Source: Rubrivirga sp.
Lineage (GTDB): Bacteria; Actinomycetota; Actinomycetes; S36-B12
Length of the DNA: 45,523 nucleotides
Assembly (NCBI GenBank): GCA_002729215.1
Contig: PBTV01000049.1
Span: 1-45,523, forward strand
Reading direction: 5' to 3'
Shown: in pieces, positions 22,466-31,456 of the stretch
Layout of the letters: each line of letters begins with the position of its first letter
How positions within the stretch are numbered: position 1 is the first letter of the stretch
The notes under the pieces: model-generated
What the model was told of the DNA's origin: nothing
Databases searched by the model: none
The model's input: the letters and a program-made list of their open reading frames with translations, nothing else
Translations under genes and position numbers: made by a program

Positions 22466-23494
22466 TCATGGCGAGGGCCATGTGTCCGAGATCCGGTATC
22501 CGCTGGGCCACGGATCGCGCGGGTCACGGAAGTACTGACTGTGCCCGAAAACCCACGCTCGGCCCCGCACGGTCGGGATGATCGCCGGCACAGCTCCCAC
22601 AGACACTTGCTCCACGATCGAGCAGTCGAATCGCGAGTCGATGATGGATCGGCCGACGTAGCGGTCTGAGACATTCATCTCGCCTCGATCGTGGAGCACC
22701 GCCATGAAAGCCGAACATCCCGTGCCGGTTGGTGAGCGATCGATCTTCCCTGGCTTGATCGCGCAGGCATTTCTGGACGTCAACGCCCCATCGTCTTGTT
22801 CCACCGGTCCCGTCAGGTAGGCGAAAGAGAAGTGCTTCCAGTCGGGCAAGGTCGGGTGCTCAAAGGTCCATTGGGCGTTGGCGGCGTCGCAGATCGCTCG
22901 ACCGACATCAGCCAATTGACGCGCATCCTCCGCACGAACATCCACATCAAGATCGACAGCCGAGGCAATGACGAAACTGTCCCCGCCGAAGGCCGTGTCC
23001 ACGCGCACATCTCCGATGCCGGGAACGCTCAGAATCTCGTCGCGCCTTTCGACGAAACTCGGCACGTTGGTCAGGGAGAGAGAATCAACGGCTCCGTTCG
23101 AGCAGGCAACGCGCACGCGAACGACTCCGGCCGGTGCCTCCAACACCACGTCCGTCATCGGCTCGACCATCGGCACCTGTCCGGTCTCGACCAATGCCGC
23201 CGCCACACACATAGCGTTCGATCCGGACATGGGTGGTGTGTCTTCTGGCTCCATAATGATGAAGCCCACATTGGCCGAGGGATCCTTCGCGGGCACCAGC
23301 AAATTCACGTGACGAAACACTCCGCCACGGGGCTCGTTCAGCAGGAACGCGCGTAGGGCTCCGTCACGTGCCACCCAGCGGGCCTGTTCCCAGAGGGAAT
23401 CGCCCGGAGGTGGCTGGATGCCACCGACGACAACATCACCGACTTCACCTTCGGCATGCACGTGGACCACGTGCACGATCGTGTCCGTGCGCAC
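22466..23494 (-). CDS. proline racemase-superfamily protein (hydroxyproline epimerase or dehydratase type)
   Basis: 342-residue PLP-independent enzyme of the proline racemase / 4-hydroxyproline 2-epimerase / trans-3-hydroxyproline dehydratase family. First catalytic site: C96 in MSGSNAMCVAAAL. Second site: IDRSPTGTGCSAFMA, where the position that is Cys in racemases and epimerases (SPCGTG) is Thr256, with a Cys four residues on (C260). Thr at this position is known in trans-3-hydroxy-L-proline dehydratases. So the reaction is uncertain: dehydratase, epimerase, or a related activity. GTG start at 23494 has a TAGTGT box 6 nt upstream. Confidence 0.83.
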   Translation of the reverse strand: MRTDTIVHVVHVHAEGEVGDVVVGGIQPPPGDSLWEQARWVARDGALRAFLLNEPRGGVFRHVNLLVPAKDPSANVGFIIMEPEDTPPMSGSNAMCVAAALVETGQVPMVEPMTDVVLEAPAGVVRVRVACSNGAVDSLSLTNVPSFVERRDEILSVPGIGDVRVDTAFGGDSFVIASAVDLDVDVRAEDARQLADVGRAICDAANAQWTFEHPTLPDWKHFSFAYLTGPVEQDDGALTSRNACAIKPGKIDRSPTGTGCSAFMAVLHDRGEMNVSDRYVGRSIIDSRFDCSIVEQVSVGAVPAIIPTVRGRAWVFGHSQYFRDPRDPWPSGYRISDTWPSP

Positions 23495-23500
23495 GAACGG

Positions 23501-23506
23501 ACACTA
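23501..23506 (-). promoter_or_regulatory. -10 box of the racemase-family gene (leaderless)
   Basis: TAGTGT read leftward, ending 6 nt before GTG 23494 and lying just past the stop of the upstream beta-propeller gene. Supports independent transcription. Confidence 0.5.
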
Positions 23507-23512
23507 GCGCTG

Positions 23513-25177
23513 CTAGCGCGGCGGGCGAATGGTGATCACCTTGGACATCGTGGCCACCGGATAGTTGTCTCGGAAAGCCGGCGTCGGCGTGAACACGGCC
23601 TTCACCGTGTAGGTGCCGGGCGACAGGCTTCGGCTGATCCTCTTGCGCTTGAGGGCACGCTTGGTGTTCGTGCCGAGAGGCTTGAGCCAGCGGCCCTTCG
23701 CCACCACCTGTCGTTCGCGACCGGCTGCATCCACGATGGAGATGCGCACCTTGCCTCTGATGTTCGAGGTGTTGGAGATCACTGCGAACGAACGCTTCTT
23801 TCCGGCTCTCGATCGTTTCACGGACTTCAAGGTCAACGTCACGCCCTCGGCGATGGTGACAGTCTGCCCGCCTGTAACCGGCGTGGGTGCGGGCGGAGGG
23901 GTTGTTCCCACACCGACAAGCGAGGCGTAGGACGGGCTTCCCGGTCCACTCCCGTTGACCGCTTGGACGCCCACCCGAAGGTACTGGTTGGTGTTCTGCG
24001 CCGTGGCCACGTAAGTCTTCGATGTGGCCCCGGCGATATTCGCGCACGAGTTCGCATCGGCACCGTTCGAGCACGCCTGCCACTGATAGGTGTAAGTCGT
24101 CGGGGCGTAGTCCCACGTACCCTCCGATGCGGTCACCGTCGTTCCTGCCTTCACCCCGTTCGCCGGGGTGATTGATGGCGCGGTTGTCGCGACCGGCACC
24201 TGCCCCGACAGCACCCGCGCGATCTTGCCCGCGTTGGTTTGCGCTACCCATAGGTTGGTGTCCGGTCCTTCCGCGAGACCGGCCGGTAGTGAGTTCGGGC
24301 TAGTCAAGGGGTACTCCGCGAGGGGCGCCCCCTGGACGGAATATTTGGCAACCGAGTTTCGTGCTGACAAAGAAATCCACATCGTGTTGCCAACGCCTTT
24401 TGCAATTGCCGTTGGCGCACCCACAACTGACGTTTCAAGGAGGGAATTTTGCTGCAAAATTTTAGCCAACTTGTTCGTTCCAGACATCACAAACCACATC
24501 GCATCATCGATATTTACGATTCCTGAAGGTGCTGAATCTGCAATCAGAACTTGATTGGGATAGATGGACCCGTCAGAGACGACGAAACCCACGCGATCAG
24601 CACCAGAGTCCGTGAAGTAGAGCCCATCGACTGATGCTGGTCCTGCTGCGATTGAATGCGGCTGGGAATTGGCCCACGGGACCGTAAACATGGTGACCGC
24701 ACCCGCCATCGTGACGCGACCAATACGCCCGCCGAGCTCGGTGAACCACATGCTGTTCCCAGGGCCTGCCGCAATATCTTGCGGCTGCATGCTCGCGTCC
24801 GGGAGGTCAATGAGGGATACCGCTCCAGACGTTGTGATGCGGCCAATTTTTCCACCCGAGCGAAGGGTGAACCACAAGTTTCCATCGGGACCAGCGGCGA
24901 TACTCCACGGATTGCTCACGTTGGCGGGGAGGGGAAGCGCGTACGCCGTCACCCCACCTGTCATCGACACTTTCGCGATCGTGTTGGAGGCGCCACCGGT
25001 CACCCACATGTTTCCGTCAGGACCCTCAGCGACATCTCGTGGGGTTGAACCGGCCGCTAGCCCAATCTCGCTGACGTCTCCCGGTGCCGCGGTGGCTCCC
25101 GCAGCACCCATCAGGGAAGCGCCTACCAGGGCGACACTGGAGACAAGTACGGTCATGGATCGGGTGAAATTCTGCAT
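23513..25177 (-). CDS. secreted Vgb-like beta-propeller protein with Ig-like domain
   Basis: 554-residue exported protein. Signal peptide to about residue 30 (ending GATAAPG). Residues 35-330 hold about seven blades of the streptogramin-lyase (Vgb) type, each with a version of IAAGPDGNLWFT. About 340-430 is an actinobacterial Ig-like repeat (GTWDYAPTTYTYQWQAC). The basic C-terminal domain (440-554) looks like a beta-sandwich. The lyase's catalytic details are not evident, so antibiotic cleavage should not be assumed; an extracellular binding role is as likely. A stretch at about 24330-24570 is clearly richer in A/T than the rest of the gene. Confidence 0.8.
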   Translation of the reverse strand: MQNFTRSMTVLVSSVALVGASLMGAAGATAAPGDVSEIGLAAGSTPRDVAEGPDGNMWVTGGASNTIAKVSMTGGVTAYALPLPANVSNPWSIAAGPDGNLWFTLRSGGKIGRITTSGAVSLIDLPDASMQPQDIAAGPGNSMWFTELGGRIGRVTMAGAVTMFTVPWANSQPHSIAAGPASVDGLYFTDSGADRVGFVVSDGSIYPNQVLIADSAPSGIVNIDDAMWFVMSGTNKLAKILQQNSLLETSVVGAPTAIAKGVGNTMWISLSARNSVAKYSVQGAPLAEYPLTSPNSLPAGLAEGPDTNLWVAQTNAGKIARVLSGQVPVATTAPSITPANGVKAGTTVTASEGTWDYAPTTYTYQWQACSNGADANSCANIAGATSKTYVATAQNTNQYLRVGVQAVNGSGPGSPSYASLVGVGTTPPPAPTPVTGGQTVTIAEGVTLTLKSVKRSRAGKKRSFAVISNTSNIRGKVRISIVDAAGRERQVVAKGRWLKPLGTNTKRALKRKRISRSLSPGTYTVKAVFTPTPAFRDNYPVATMSKVITIRPPR

Positions 25178-25235
25178 TTCCCCACCGTGTCACACCCGGG
25201 GTCTGCAAATGAGGAGCCGTGGCCCCGTGTCGCCC

Positions 25236-26084
25236 TCAGGCAAGGGCCAAAGTCGCCGCCGCCGCGAGGGCGAGCGCTACTCCGATGAGCTGCACGCGAC
25301 TGATCCGCTCATGGAGAAGGAACCTGGCCAGCAGGAGAGTCGCGGCCGGGTAGAGGGAACCGATCACTGCCACGATGGCGAGTAGGCCCCTTTGGGCTGC
25401 GAGCTGGAAGACAGCGTTCGCCAGGGCATCCAGGCCACCGGCCGCCACCGCCAAGCCCCAGGGGAAGGAACCCGCCACCGCCCATCCAGCCCCCGTGCGG
25501 ACCAGCCAGATGATGAGGGCGATAAGCACAAGGATCGAAGAGAACCACCGTCCGATGGTCGCAACCCAGATGCCCGAGTCGTCGGGAGCCGAACCCAAGA
25601 CACTCAAGTAAGCACCGATAGCCAGCCCGCTGGCGAGGGCGATGGCGATGGCCCGCGGTGGCGTCTTTTTGTGTGGTCCGGTCTCCCGACTCACCAGGAT
25701 CACCGCAAGTCCCGCCGCAAGGATTCCTGCGATCGCTATGGGAGAGAGGGATTCACCCCGGATTACACCCACGAGCACCGGAACAGCCCCCGACAAGACG
25801 GCAGTGATCGGAGAGACGATTCCCATCTGCCCCTGGGCGAGTGCCGCATACAACAGACCCATTCCCAAGGCGCCGACAGCGCCAGAGGTAACCCCCACCC
25901 ACACCGACTCGCTGGACAAGACTCCCGGGACGACGAGTAAGGCGAGGATCGTGATGAGGATTCCGCCCGCCGGGTAAGACACCGACAGAACACGCAGGGA
26001 GCCAACGCGACGCGAGGCGAGGCCGCCGAGGAAGTCCGCAGTCCCCCAGGAGAGGCTGGAGATCAGCGCGAAGAGCACAGCCAC
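25236..26084 (-). CDS. EamA-family (DMT superfamily) transporter
   Basis: 282-residue inner-membrane protein with ten predicted transmembrane segments in two repeated EamA halves. Hallmarks are SLSWGTADFLGGLASR at the N-terminus and the C-terminal LAIVAVIGSLYPAATLLLA with HERIS, where the EamA glutamate lies. Likely exports an amino acid, nucleoside or related metabolite; substrate unknown. GTG start at 26084 is preceded by AAAAGGAG. Confidence 0.87.
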   Translation of the reverse strand: MAVLFALISSLSWGTADFLGGLASRRVGSLRVLSVSYPAGGILITILALLVVPGVLSSESVWVGVTSGAVGALGMGLLYAALAQGQMGIVSPITAVLSGAVPVLVGVIRGESLSPIAIAGILAAGLAVILVSRETGPHKKTPPRAIAIALASGLAIGAYLSVLGSAPDDSGIWVATIGRWFSSILVLIALIIWLVRTGAGWAVAGSFPWGLAVAAGGLDALANAVFQLAAQRGLLAIVAVIGSLYPAATLLLARFLLHERISRVQLIGVALALAAAATLALA

Positions 26085-26195
26085 CGGCCGCTCCTTTTCT
26101 CAGCTCGCATCCTCAACTCGCGGAGGGCGAGGTTATCTGAGCAACTGTCATACTCCTAACGTGAGCGAGGGCGATGTTCTCAAGGAGGTTGTGCG

Positions 26196-26639
26196 TTGAC
26201 GACGATCTCTTCCGGCCCCTGGGATGAGCAGGAGATACGTGACTTCTTGTCAGCGGCAGTAATCCCCGTCCGCGTCGCCAGCAACGGATCATCCGGCCCT
26301 CTCGTGCAAAGCCTGTGGTTCGTTCCTGACGGGACGATGCTGCGGTGCTGCACGCAACAAAGCTCGGTGCTCGCTCGGCGTCTCGGCAAGGACGATCGCA
26401 TCGGTTTTGAGGTTGCGGCCGACGCTCCTCCCTACCGAGGGGTTCGCGGAACCGGGGTCGCATCGTTGTCTACCGGCGACGTCGAGCCAACACTGCGTCG
26501 CCTCATCGCGCGCTACCAAGGCGATGACCGCAGTGACCTCAGCGATTGGTTGATGAGTCGAATTGACAGCGAGGTGGCCATCACGATCGTGCCGTCGACA
26601 CTCACGTCGTGGGACTACTCACCACGCATGACCACATGA
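26196..26639 (+). CDS. pyridoxamine 5'-phosphate oxidase-like flavin/F420-binding protein
   Basis: 147-residue split-barrel protein of the PNPOx-like superfamily (IPVRVASNGSSGPLVQSLWF, MLRCCTQQSSVLARRL, DRIGFEVAADAPPYRGVRGT). Members bind FMN, F420 or heme-related ligands and many are reductases of unknown substrate. TTG start at 26196 is chosen because AAGGAGG lies 8 nt upstream. Its stop overlaps the start of the following EamA gene (ATGA). Confidence 0.8.
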   Translation: MTTISSGPWDEQEIRDFLSAAVIPVRVASNGSSGPLVQSLWFVPDGTMLRCCTQQSSVLARRLGKDDRIGFEVAADAPPYRGVRGTGVASLSTGDVEPTLRRLIARYQGDDRSDLSDWLMSRIDSEVAITIVPSTLTSWDYSPRMTT

Positions 26640-27559
26640 CCGCGAAGGGGTCTCTCCACTCCACGCAGATCGTCGTCATTTTTGTCCTCACCACCGCTGC
26701 TTTCGCGGCCTCTTTCCCCGCGATTCGTGCCGCGGAATCCAGTTTCGATCCTGCATCCATCGTCTGGTTGCGGGCTCTCTTCGCGTCGATTGCGCTGGCA
26801 CTGCTCGCCCTCGGTTTCCGCGCGCGATTGCGCATCCCATGGACAGACGTGCTTCGCGCCGCAGTTTTCGGCCAACTCGGGATTTCGGCTTTCCAGTGGC
26901 TATTGAATTCTGGGGTTGCTGAGTCATCCATCGGAACTGCTTCGACGATTGTCAACACCGCACCGCTCATCTCGATGGTGTTGGCGGCTGTGATCTTGCG
27001 GGAACGGATTCCGCTGCTGCGGTGGGTCGGGGTCGTCGTTTGCTTCATCGGTGTCTACATCCTCGGGTCCAGCGAAGCCTCGACGACGACGAAAGGTGCG
27101 GCCTACCTGATTGCCGCTGCAGTGAGCCTGGGTGTGTATTCAGTTGCAATCAAGACGTTGTTGAACCGCTACCACCCCCTGACGGTGACCTTTCACGGCA
27201 CGTGGCCCGGCATCCTCCTCTTCTCGTGGGCGGCTCCCGCGGCTCTCGACGAAGCAACGAACGCAACGGTCAACGCCTGGGTGGGATTGGCGACACTCGT
27301 TCTCGTGGTCACCTGCATCGGCTACGTATTGCTCGCCCGGCTTCTTCAAGAACTGCCAATATCTCGCGTTGTCTTCTACTACTACCTCGTTCCACCGGTA
27401 GCGATCGTCTACGCCATCGTTCTGTTCGGTGAGATTCCATCCGCGCGAGAGGTTCTCGGGGTGGCCGTGGTGATCGGTGGGGTCGTCATTGCCCTCAGCA
27501 CACCTGCAACGACATCGACAAAGGCCGCACCTTCGGGCACTGATCCGCCCTCGAGGTGA
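26636..27559 (+). CDS. EamA-family (DMT superfamily) transporter
   Basis: 307-residue, ten-segment inner-membrane transporter, RhaT/YdcZ-like EamA type (FPAIRAAESSFDPASIVWLR; VVFYYYLVPPVAIVYAIVLFGEIPS). Translationally coupled to the PNPOx-like gene by ATGA at 26636; the earlier start at 26609 would overlap that gene without reason. It converges on the DUF368 gene with 3 bp between stops. Substrate unknown. Confidence 0.88.
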   Translation: MTAKGSLHSTQIVVIFVLTTAAFAASFPAIRAAESSFDPASIVWLRALFASIALALLALGFRARLRIPWTDVLRAAVFGQLGISAFQWLLNSGVAESSIGTASTIVNTAPLISMVLAAVILRERIPLLRWVGVVVCFIGVYILGSSEASTTTKGAAYLIAAAVSLGVYSVAIKTLLNRYHPLTVTFHGTWPGILLFSWAAPAALDEATNATVNAWVGLATLVLVVTCIGYVLLARLLQELPISRVVFYYYLVPPVAIVYAIVLFGEIPSAREVLGVAVVIGGVVIALSTPATTSTKAAPSGTDPPSR

Positions 27560-27562
27560 CCC

Positions 27563-28486
27563 TCAGGAAGGTGCGACGTGCGAAGACTCCTGCTCCTCGC
27601 TCAATCCCAGCCGACGTTCCACCACTAAAAGCACGACCACAACGGCCATGCCGATGAGTATGGCCACGACGGCTGACCCCACGGCCTGCGTCGGCGCCAA
27701 CAGATCACGGTCGTCGGTCTGCCATGGCCATAGTGCCCTTAAGGAACCGATCATCAGTCCTGTCAGCACCGCGAGCGTCACCGCCGCCCGGTGGTTCAAA
27801 AGCCAGGTCAAGAGCGTGACGAATGATCCGAGTCCGACGATGGCTCCCACAGCGAACGCCCCGAGATACACGAGGTCTCGCTCGTTGACCGCTTGCAACG
27901 TTGGTTCATACAGGCCGAGCGACAACAGTAAGAAAGATCCAGAGACGCCGGGAAGTACAAGGGCACAGATAGCAACCGCTGCGGCAAGCGCAACCACCAC
28001 CGGACTCGGATCGTCGACCACTGCCGGCGGAAGCCCCGTGATGACGAACACGATGATCGCAGCAATAAGCGTGAATGCTACGTACTTCACGCTCCATCCA
28101 CCCCGCGTGCGCACCATGTGTGCCGGGACCCAGATCCCCGCGAGCACGAGTCCGAAGAACAGTGCACGCATCTGGACCGGGTATTCCTCCAGAAGCGGTT
28201 CGATGAAACGCGCACCCACAACAACCGCTGCCACCATGCCGATCCCCACGGGAATCAACAACCGCCATGGCAAGCCGCGCAGCGTGCGCGCGCAGGCGGA
28301 GCCGGACGGCCGTCCCTCGGCGAGGCCGAGGAGTTGTCGAAGAGCCAGGACTGCGTCCGCGATCGCATCGATGACCGTTCGGTAGATGCCGACGATCAGG
28401 GCGATCGTTCCGCCACTGACCCCGGGGATGACTTCGGCCACGCCGATGAGGGCACCGCGAACAAGGTTCGCAACAACCGAAATCAC
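27563..28486 (-). CDS. DUF368 membrane protein
   Basis: 307-residue polytopic membrane protein. The family signature is at the N-terminus (GALIGVAEVIPGVSGGTIAL) and repeated in the second half (VLPGVSGSFLLLSLGLYE). DUF368 proteins, with the DedA-like group, are implicated in moving undecaprenyl phosphate across the membrane (PopT). The frame is open to 28819 but the first 111 residues are hydrophilic and overlap the divergent gene. GTG 28486 gives family length and has a TACAGT box 6 nt upstream. Confidence 0.85.
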   Translation of the reverse strand: MISVVANLVRGALIGVAEVIPGVSGGTIALIVGIYRTVIDAIADAVLALRQLLGLAEGRPSGSACARTLRGLPWRLLIPVGIGMVAAVVVGARFIEPLLEEYPVQMRALFFGLVLAGIWVPAHMVRTRGGWSVKYVAFTLIAAIIVFVITGLPPAVVDDPSPVVVALAAAVAICALVLPGVSGSFLLLSLGLYEPTLQAVNERDLVYLGAFAVGAIVGLGSFVTLLTWLLNHRAAVTLAVLTGLMIGSLRALWPWQTDDRDLLAPTQAVGSAVVAILIGMAVVVVLLVVERRLGLSEEQESSHVAPS

Positions 28487-28492
28487 CGGCTC

Positions 28493-28498
28493 ACTGTA
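28493..28498 (-). promoter_or_regulatory. -10 box of the DUF368 gene (leaderless)
   Basis: TACAGT read leftward, ending 6 nt before GTG 28486. It decides the start against the longer reading frame. Confidence 0.55.
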
Positions 28499-28555
28499 GA
28501 GGCAGGAGCCGTTTCTTCGCGTCCAACGCACGGCCAACCCGTCGTCGACGTCGAC

Positions 28556-28561
28556 TAGCGT
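28556..28561 (+). promoter_or_regulatory. -10 box of the 62-residue membrane protein gene (leaderless)
   Basis: TAGCGT ending 6 nt before ATG 28568. It faces away from the DUF368 promoter. Confidence 0.5.
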
Positions 28562-28567
28562 TGGGGC

Positions 28568-28756
28568 ATGGACGATCGCGGCCGGGTTCGGTTTTCCCTG
28601 TTCTTGCAACTCTTCGCCGTCGTCATGTTTCTCGGAGCCGGTCTGTTCCGCGGCTTCGCCCTCGGATTCGATGCGCTCGCGTGGATTTTGGTGGCGGCCG
28701 GTGCATTGTCGGCGGTAGTGGCGTTCCTTACCTTCTCCCATCTTCGAGATTCCTAA
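28568..28756 (+). CDS. small two-segment membrane protein
   Basis: 62-residue protein with two hydrophobic segments (LFLQLFAVVMFLGAGLF and ALAWILVAAGALSAVVAFL) and short charged ends. No family recognised. Support for it being real is its composition, the -10 box at leaderless spacing and the lack of any other gene in the interval. It would be expressed divergently from the DUF368 gene. Confidence 0.6.
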   Translation: MDDRGRVRFSLFLQLFAVVMFLGAGLFRGFALGFDALAWILVAAGALSAVVAFLTFSHLRDS

Positions 28757-28827
28757 CTCCGGCATCAACGAATCCCGGAAGTTCCGAATTTCGGAACCCC
28801 TCGCCGTACGACGGCTCACCCGACCGA

Positions 28828-28833
28828 CACAAT
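28828..28833 (+). promoter_or_regulatory. weak -10 box of the nitrilase-family gene
   Basis: CACAAT ending 6 nt before ATG 28840. A poorer match than the others but at the same spacing; it supports the chosen start. Confidence 0.3.
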
Positions 28834-28839
28834 CTGCCT

Positions 28840-29709
28840 ATGCCGGAGCAGATCACCGTCGGGGCAGCCCAGATCGTCACCGTTCCTGAGGACCTCGAAG
28901 CCAATCTCACGACTCACCTCGACGTCATCTCCGACGCGCGAGGTCGTGGTGTTGACCTCCTTGTCTTCCCCGAGTTGTCGCTTACCGGCTACCACCTGTC
29001 CGATAACAGTTTTCGATTGGCTCGATCCCGCCGAGCGACGGTGGTTCAGCAGATAGCCGAAGCCTCCGTCGGTCTCACCACCCAGTTCGGCTTCATCGAA
29101 GAGGGTCCGAGTGCCCAGTTCTACAACTCCGTTCTGGCAGTGCGCGACGGAGCAATCGAGCATCTACATCGAAAAGTAAACCTGCCCTCGTACGGCAAAC
29201 TCGATGAGAACAAACACTTCGCCGGCGGCCGATTCATGGAAACAGCGATGCTCGACGACGTGTGGCGATACGGGGTGTTGATCTGCGCTGATACGTGGAA
29301 TCCGGCACTGGTACACCTCGCGGCAATGAACGGAGCGACCCTGCTTTCCATTCCGATCAGTTCGTCGATCGACGCCGTCGATGGTGAGTTCTCCAACCCA
29401 CACGGATGGGATTTAGCACTCCGCTTCTACGCCATGGCCTACGGCATGCCGATCGTGATGGCCAACCGTGTGGGTATCGAGGGATCCGCAGAATTCTGGG
29501 GTGGGTCCGTGATCATCGACGCTCACGGCCGCGTCGTCGAACAAGGTGGAGATCAGGCAGAACTCATCATCGGCGCATTCGACTACGCCCAGGTACGCCA
29601 AGCCCGCTTCCATCTTCCGACGGTCCGGGACTCCAACTTCGCGCTGATTCAGCGTGAGGTGAATCGCTTGTCCGAAGTGCTCGGTGTCCCCGAGAGTGTC
29701 CGCGAGTAA
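28840..29709 (+). CDS. carbon-nitrogen hydrolase (nitrilase superfamily)
   Basis: 289-residue cytoplasmic amidase-type enzyme. The Glu-Lys-Cys triad is E45 (VFPELSLTGY), K112 (HRKVNLPSYG) and C149 (VLICADTWNP). It is nearest to the NAD-synthetase-associated or aliphatic amidase branch by motif; the substrate is not clear. The frame is open from 28561, but those 93 residues overlap the small membrane gene in another frame and lack family similarity. Confidence 0.88.
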   Translation: MPEQITVGAAQIVTVPEDLEANLTTHLDVISDARGRGVDLLVFPELSLTGYHLSDNSFRLARSRRATVVQQIAEASVGLTTQFGFIEEGPSAQFYNSVLAVRDGAIEHLHRKVNLPSYGKLDENKHFAGGRFMETAMLDDVWRYGVLICADTWNPALVHLAAMNGATLLSIPISSSIDAVDGEFSNPHGWDLALRFYAMAYGMPIVMANRVGIEGSAEFWGGSVIIDAHGRVVEQGGDQAELIIGAFDYAQVRQARFHLPTVRDSNFALIQREVNRLSEVLGVPESVRE

Positions 29710-29712
29710 CTC

Positions 29713-31389
29713 TCACCCTGTTTCGTAGCGAAAATCGGGTAGCGCTTCTTGGAGTCGTGCGGTGTCGCGGGTGGTCCACTCCGGGTTCGCTACACCGAGG
29801 ACGACAGCCGGGGCCATATCGGCGCTGTAGTTATGACCGACTTCCGGTGGCGCTCCGCCACTAATTAGGTCCATTCCCACTTGGAATCCGGTGATGAACG
29901 GGAACCATCGAAGGCTCGACATGACTCCCGGGCCGTGCGGCGGAATGGTCCAGTCCGCCTCTCGGTAGAACAGGTCGGGGCGCCAGTAGACGACAGGGTC
30001 GTTCGCGTGGGCGGCGAAGACGATGACGGGGAGGCGAGTGTCGTCGTCTCGATCGGGATCCTCGGTTTGCACGAGAACCCGGGTTATCTGTCCGTCCCCG
30101 ATCACAGGGTCCCATGCGGGTCCGGACGTGCGATCTGCCTGCCATGACTTCCACAACGTGGATTCCGCGGGAGGACCAATCCAAATGATGCTCTTGATGT
30201 CTTCGGTGACTTCTTCGGGTGTCGCGTCGGCGGTCCAGGCACCCTGTGTTCCCATCGAGCCGAGCGATTCTCCGAAAAGAACCAGAGTGGGGCGCTGATC
30301 TTCAGGTAACTGTTTCCATCGCTCGACAACGGCGTCGATTGTCGCCCTGTTCTGGTTGATCGTGGTCTGGGAATCGATGATGAATCCGATCCACGAGGGA
30401 ACTGCCGAGTACTGGGTGGCGACCGTGGTGACATCGCCGCCCGTGACCACTTCGAGGGCATTGATGGCGTCGGGGTCTACCCAGCCCGTGCCGGTCACAC
30501 CGAAGATGACGAGGTACTCCCGTGACCACGCATCGACTCGATCGAGTTCTTCCACGGCGAGCGCAGCACGTTCGTCGAAAGAATCAGCTTGCTCCATTCC
30601 CACGTACAAGCGAATCGGCTGCTCGGCGGGTCGAGAGGTGATCTCGGCGATGGATGCTGCGGACATGGTGTTGGAGACGTAGTAGCGGCCCTCTCTACCC
30701 AGGGTTTCCCAGGGCAGGGGACTTGCATCCGACCCGCTATTCACGCCGAGGTTGGATGCGAATTGGCCACTGGCATCAGAGTTCGTCGTGTTGTACACAC
30801 CGGTGAGCCAACTGAAACCGGCGTTCAACCCAGCGAAGAGCAGCGCCACGAAAACGAGCGAGACGGCGAGCCGGATCCAACGGATTCTTTCCCGACTTGC
30901 CTCTACCCACCGGTGAAGGGGACCGATCTGACCGAGGAGCGTGCCGACCAGCCGGGTCAACGCGCGAATACATCGGCCGATGAGCACGAGTACCGCACCG
31001 AGAAGAATCGCAGAAACAGCAAGTGCTAACGAGCCGGGAACAGCCTGCGGCATATTGAGGGCTTCTTGCTGGGTCTTCTGCCATGCGACGGCGATCGGCG
31101 TGAAGGCGAGCGCCAAACCCCACGTCACGACCAACGAAACAGTCGTGACTTTCTTGTTCGGGTACCAGGCATCGAGCCTCGCGATCGTCCGTGCGAACCA
31201 TTCAATGGCCGACCCGGCCGCGTATCCGGCAACGACACCGATCGCGGTCACCACGATCATGAACGGCAGGGCGCGAGGAAGCAGCGAGGGGGTGAGCGCG
31301 GCAAAGTAACCGAGCGCCACCCCTACGAGCCCGCCATAGCTCGGCTTCGTCCACACGACCCGAGCGTCGAGACCTCCTCTGACCACCAT
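29713..31389 (-). CDS. Abhydrolase_9 (DUF2319) membrane-anchored alpha/beta hydrolase
   Basis: 558-residue protein common in actinobacteria. Four to five N-terminal membrane segments (about 15-220) are followed by an extracytoplasmic alpha/beta-hydrolase domain with nucleophile motif LFGESLGSMG, WIGPPAES, and RVLVQTEDPDRDD. Its role is unknown; it may act on envelope lipids. It converges with the nitrilase-family gene with 3 bp between stops. ATG 31389 has neither a good ribosome-binding site nor a clear leaderless box. Confidence 0.85.
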   Translation of the reverse strand: MVVRGGLDARVVWTKPSYGGLVGVALGYFAALTPSLLPRALPFMIVVTAIGVVAGYAAGSAIEWFARTIARLDAWYPNKKVTTVSLVVTWGLALAFTPIAVAWQKTQQEALNMPQAVPGSLALAVSAILLGAVLVLIGRCIRALTRLVGTLLGQIGPLHRWVEASRERIRWIRLAVSLVFVALLFAGLNAGFSWLTGVYNTTNSDASGQFASNLGVNSGSDASPLPWETLGREGRYYVSNTMSAASIAEITSRPAEQPIRLYVGMEQADSFDERAALAVEELDRVDAWSREYLVIFGVTGTGWVDPDAINALEVVTGGDVTTVATQYSAVPSWIGFIIDSQTTINQNRATIDAVVERWKQLPEDQRPTLVLFGESLGSMGTQGAWTADATPEEVTEDIKSIIWIGPPAESTLWKSWQADRTSGPAWDPVIGDGQITRVLVQTEDPDRDDDTRLPVIVFAAHANDPVVYWRPDLFYREADWTIPPHGPGVMSSLRWFPFITGFQVGMDLISGGAPPEVGHNYSADMAPAVVLGVANPEWTTRDTARLQEALPDFRYETG

Positions 31390-31456
31390 CGGAGGATAGA
31401 ACGATTAGCCAGCGATCATGTCCTATTTCGTTGCGATCACGAGCATCTATCGGTCG

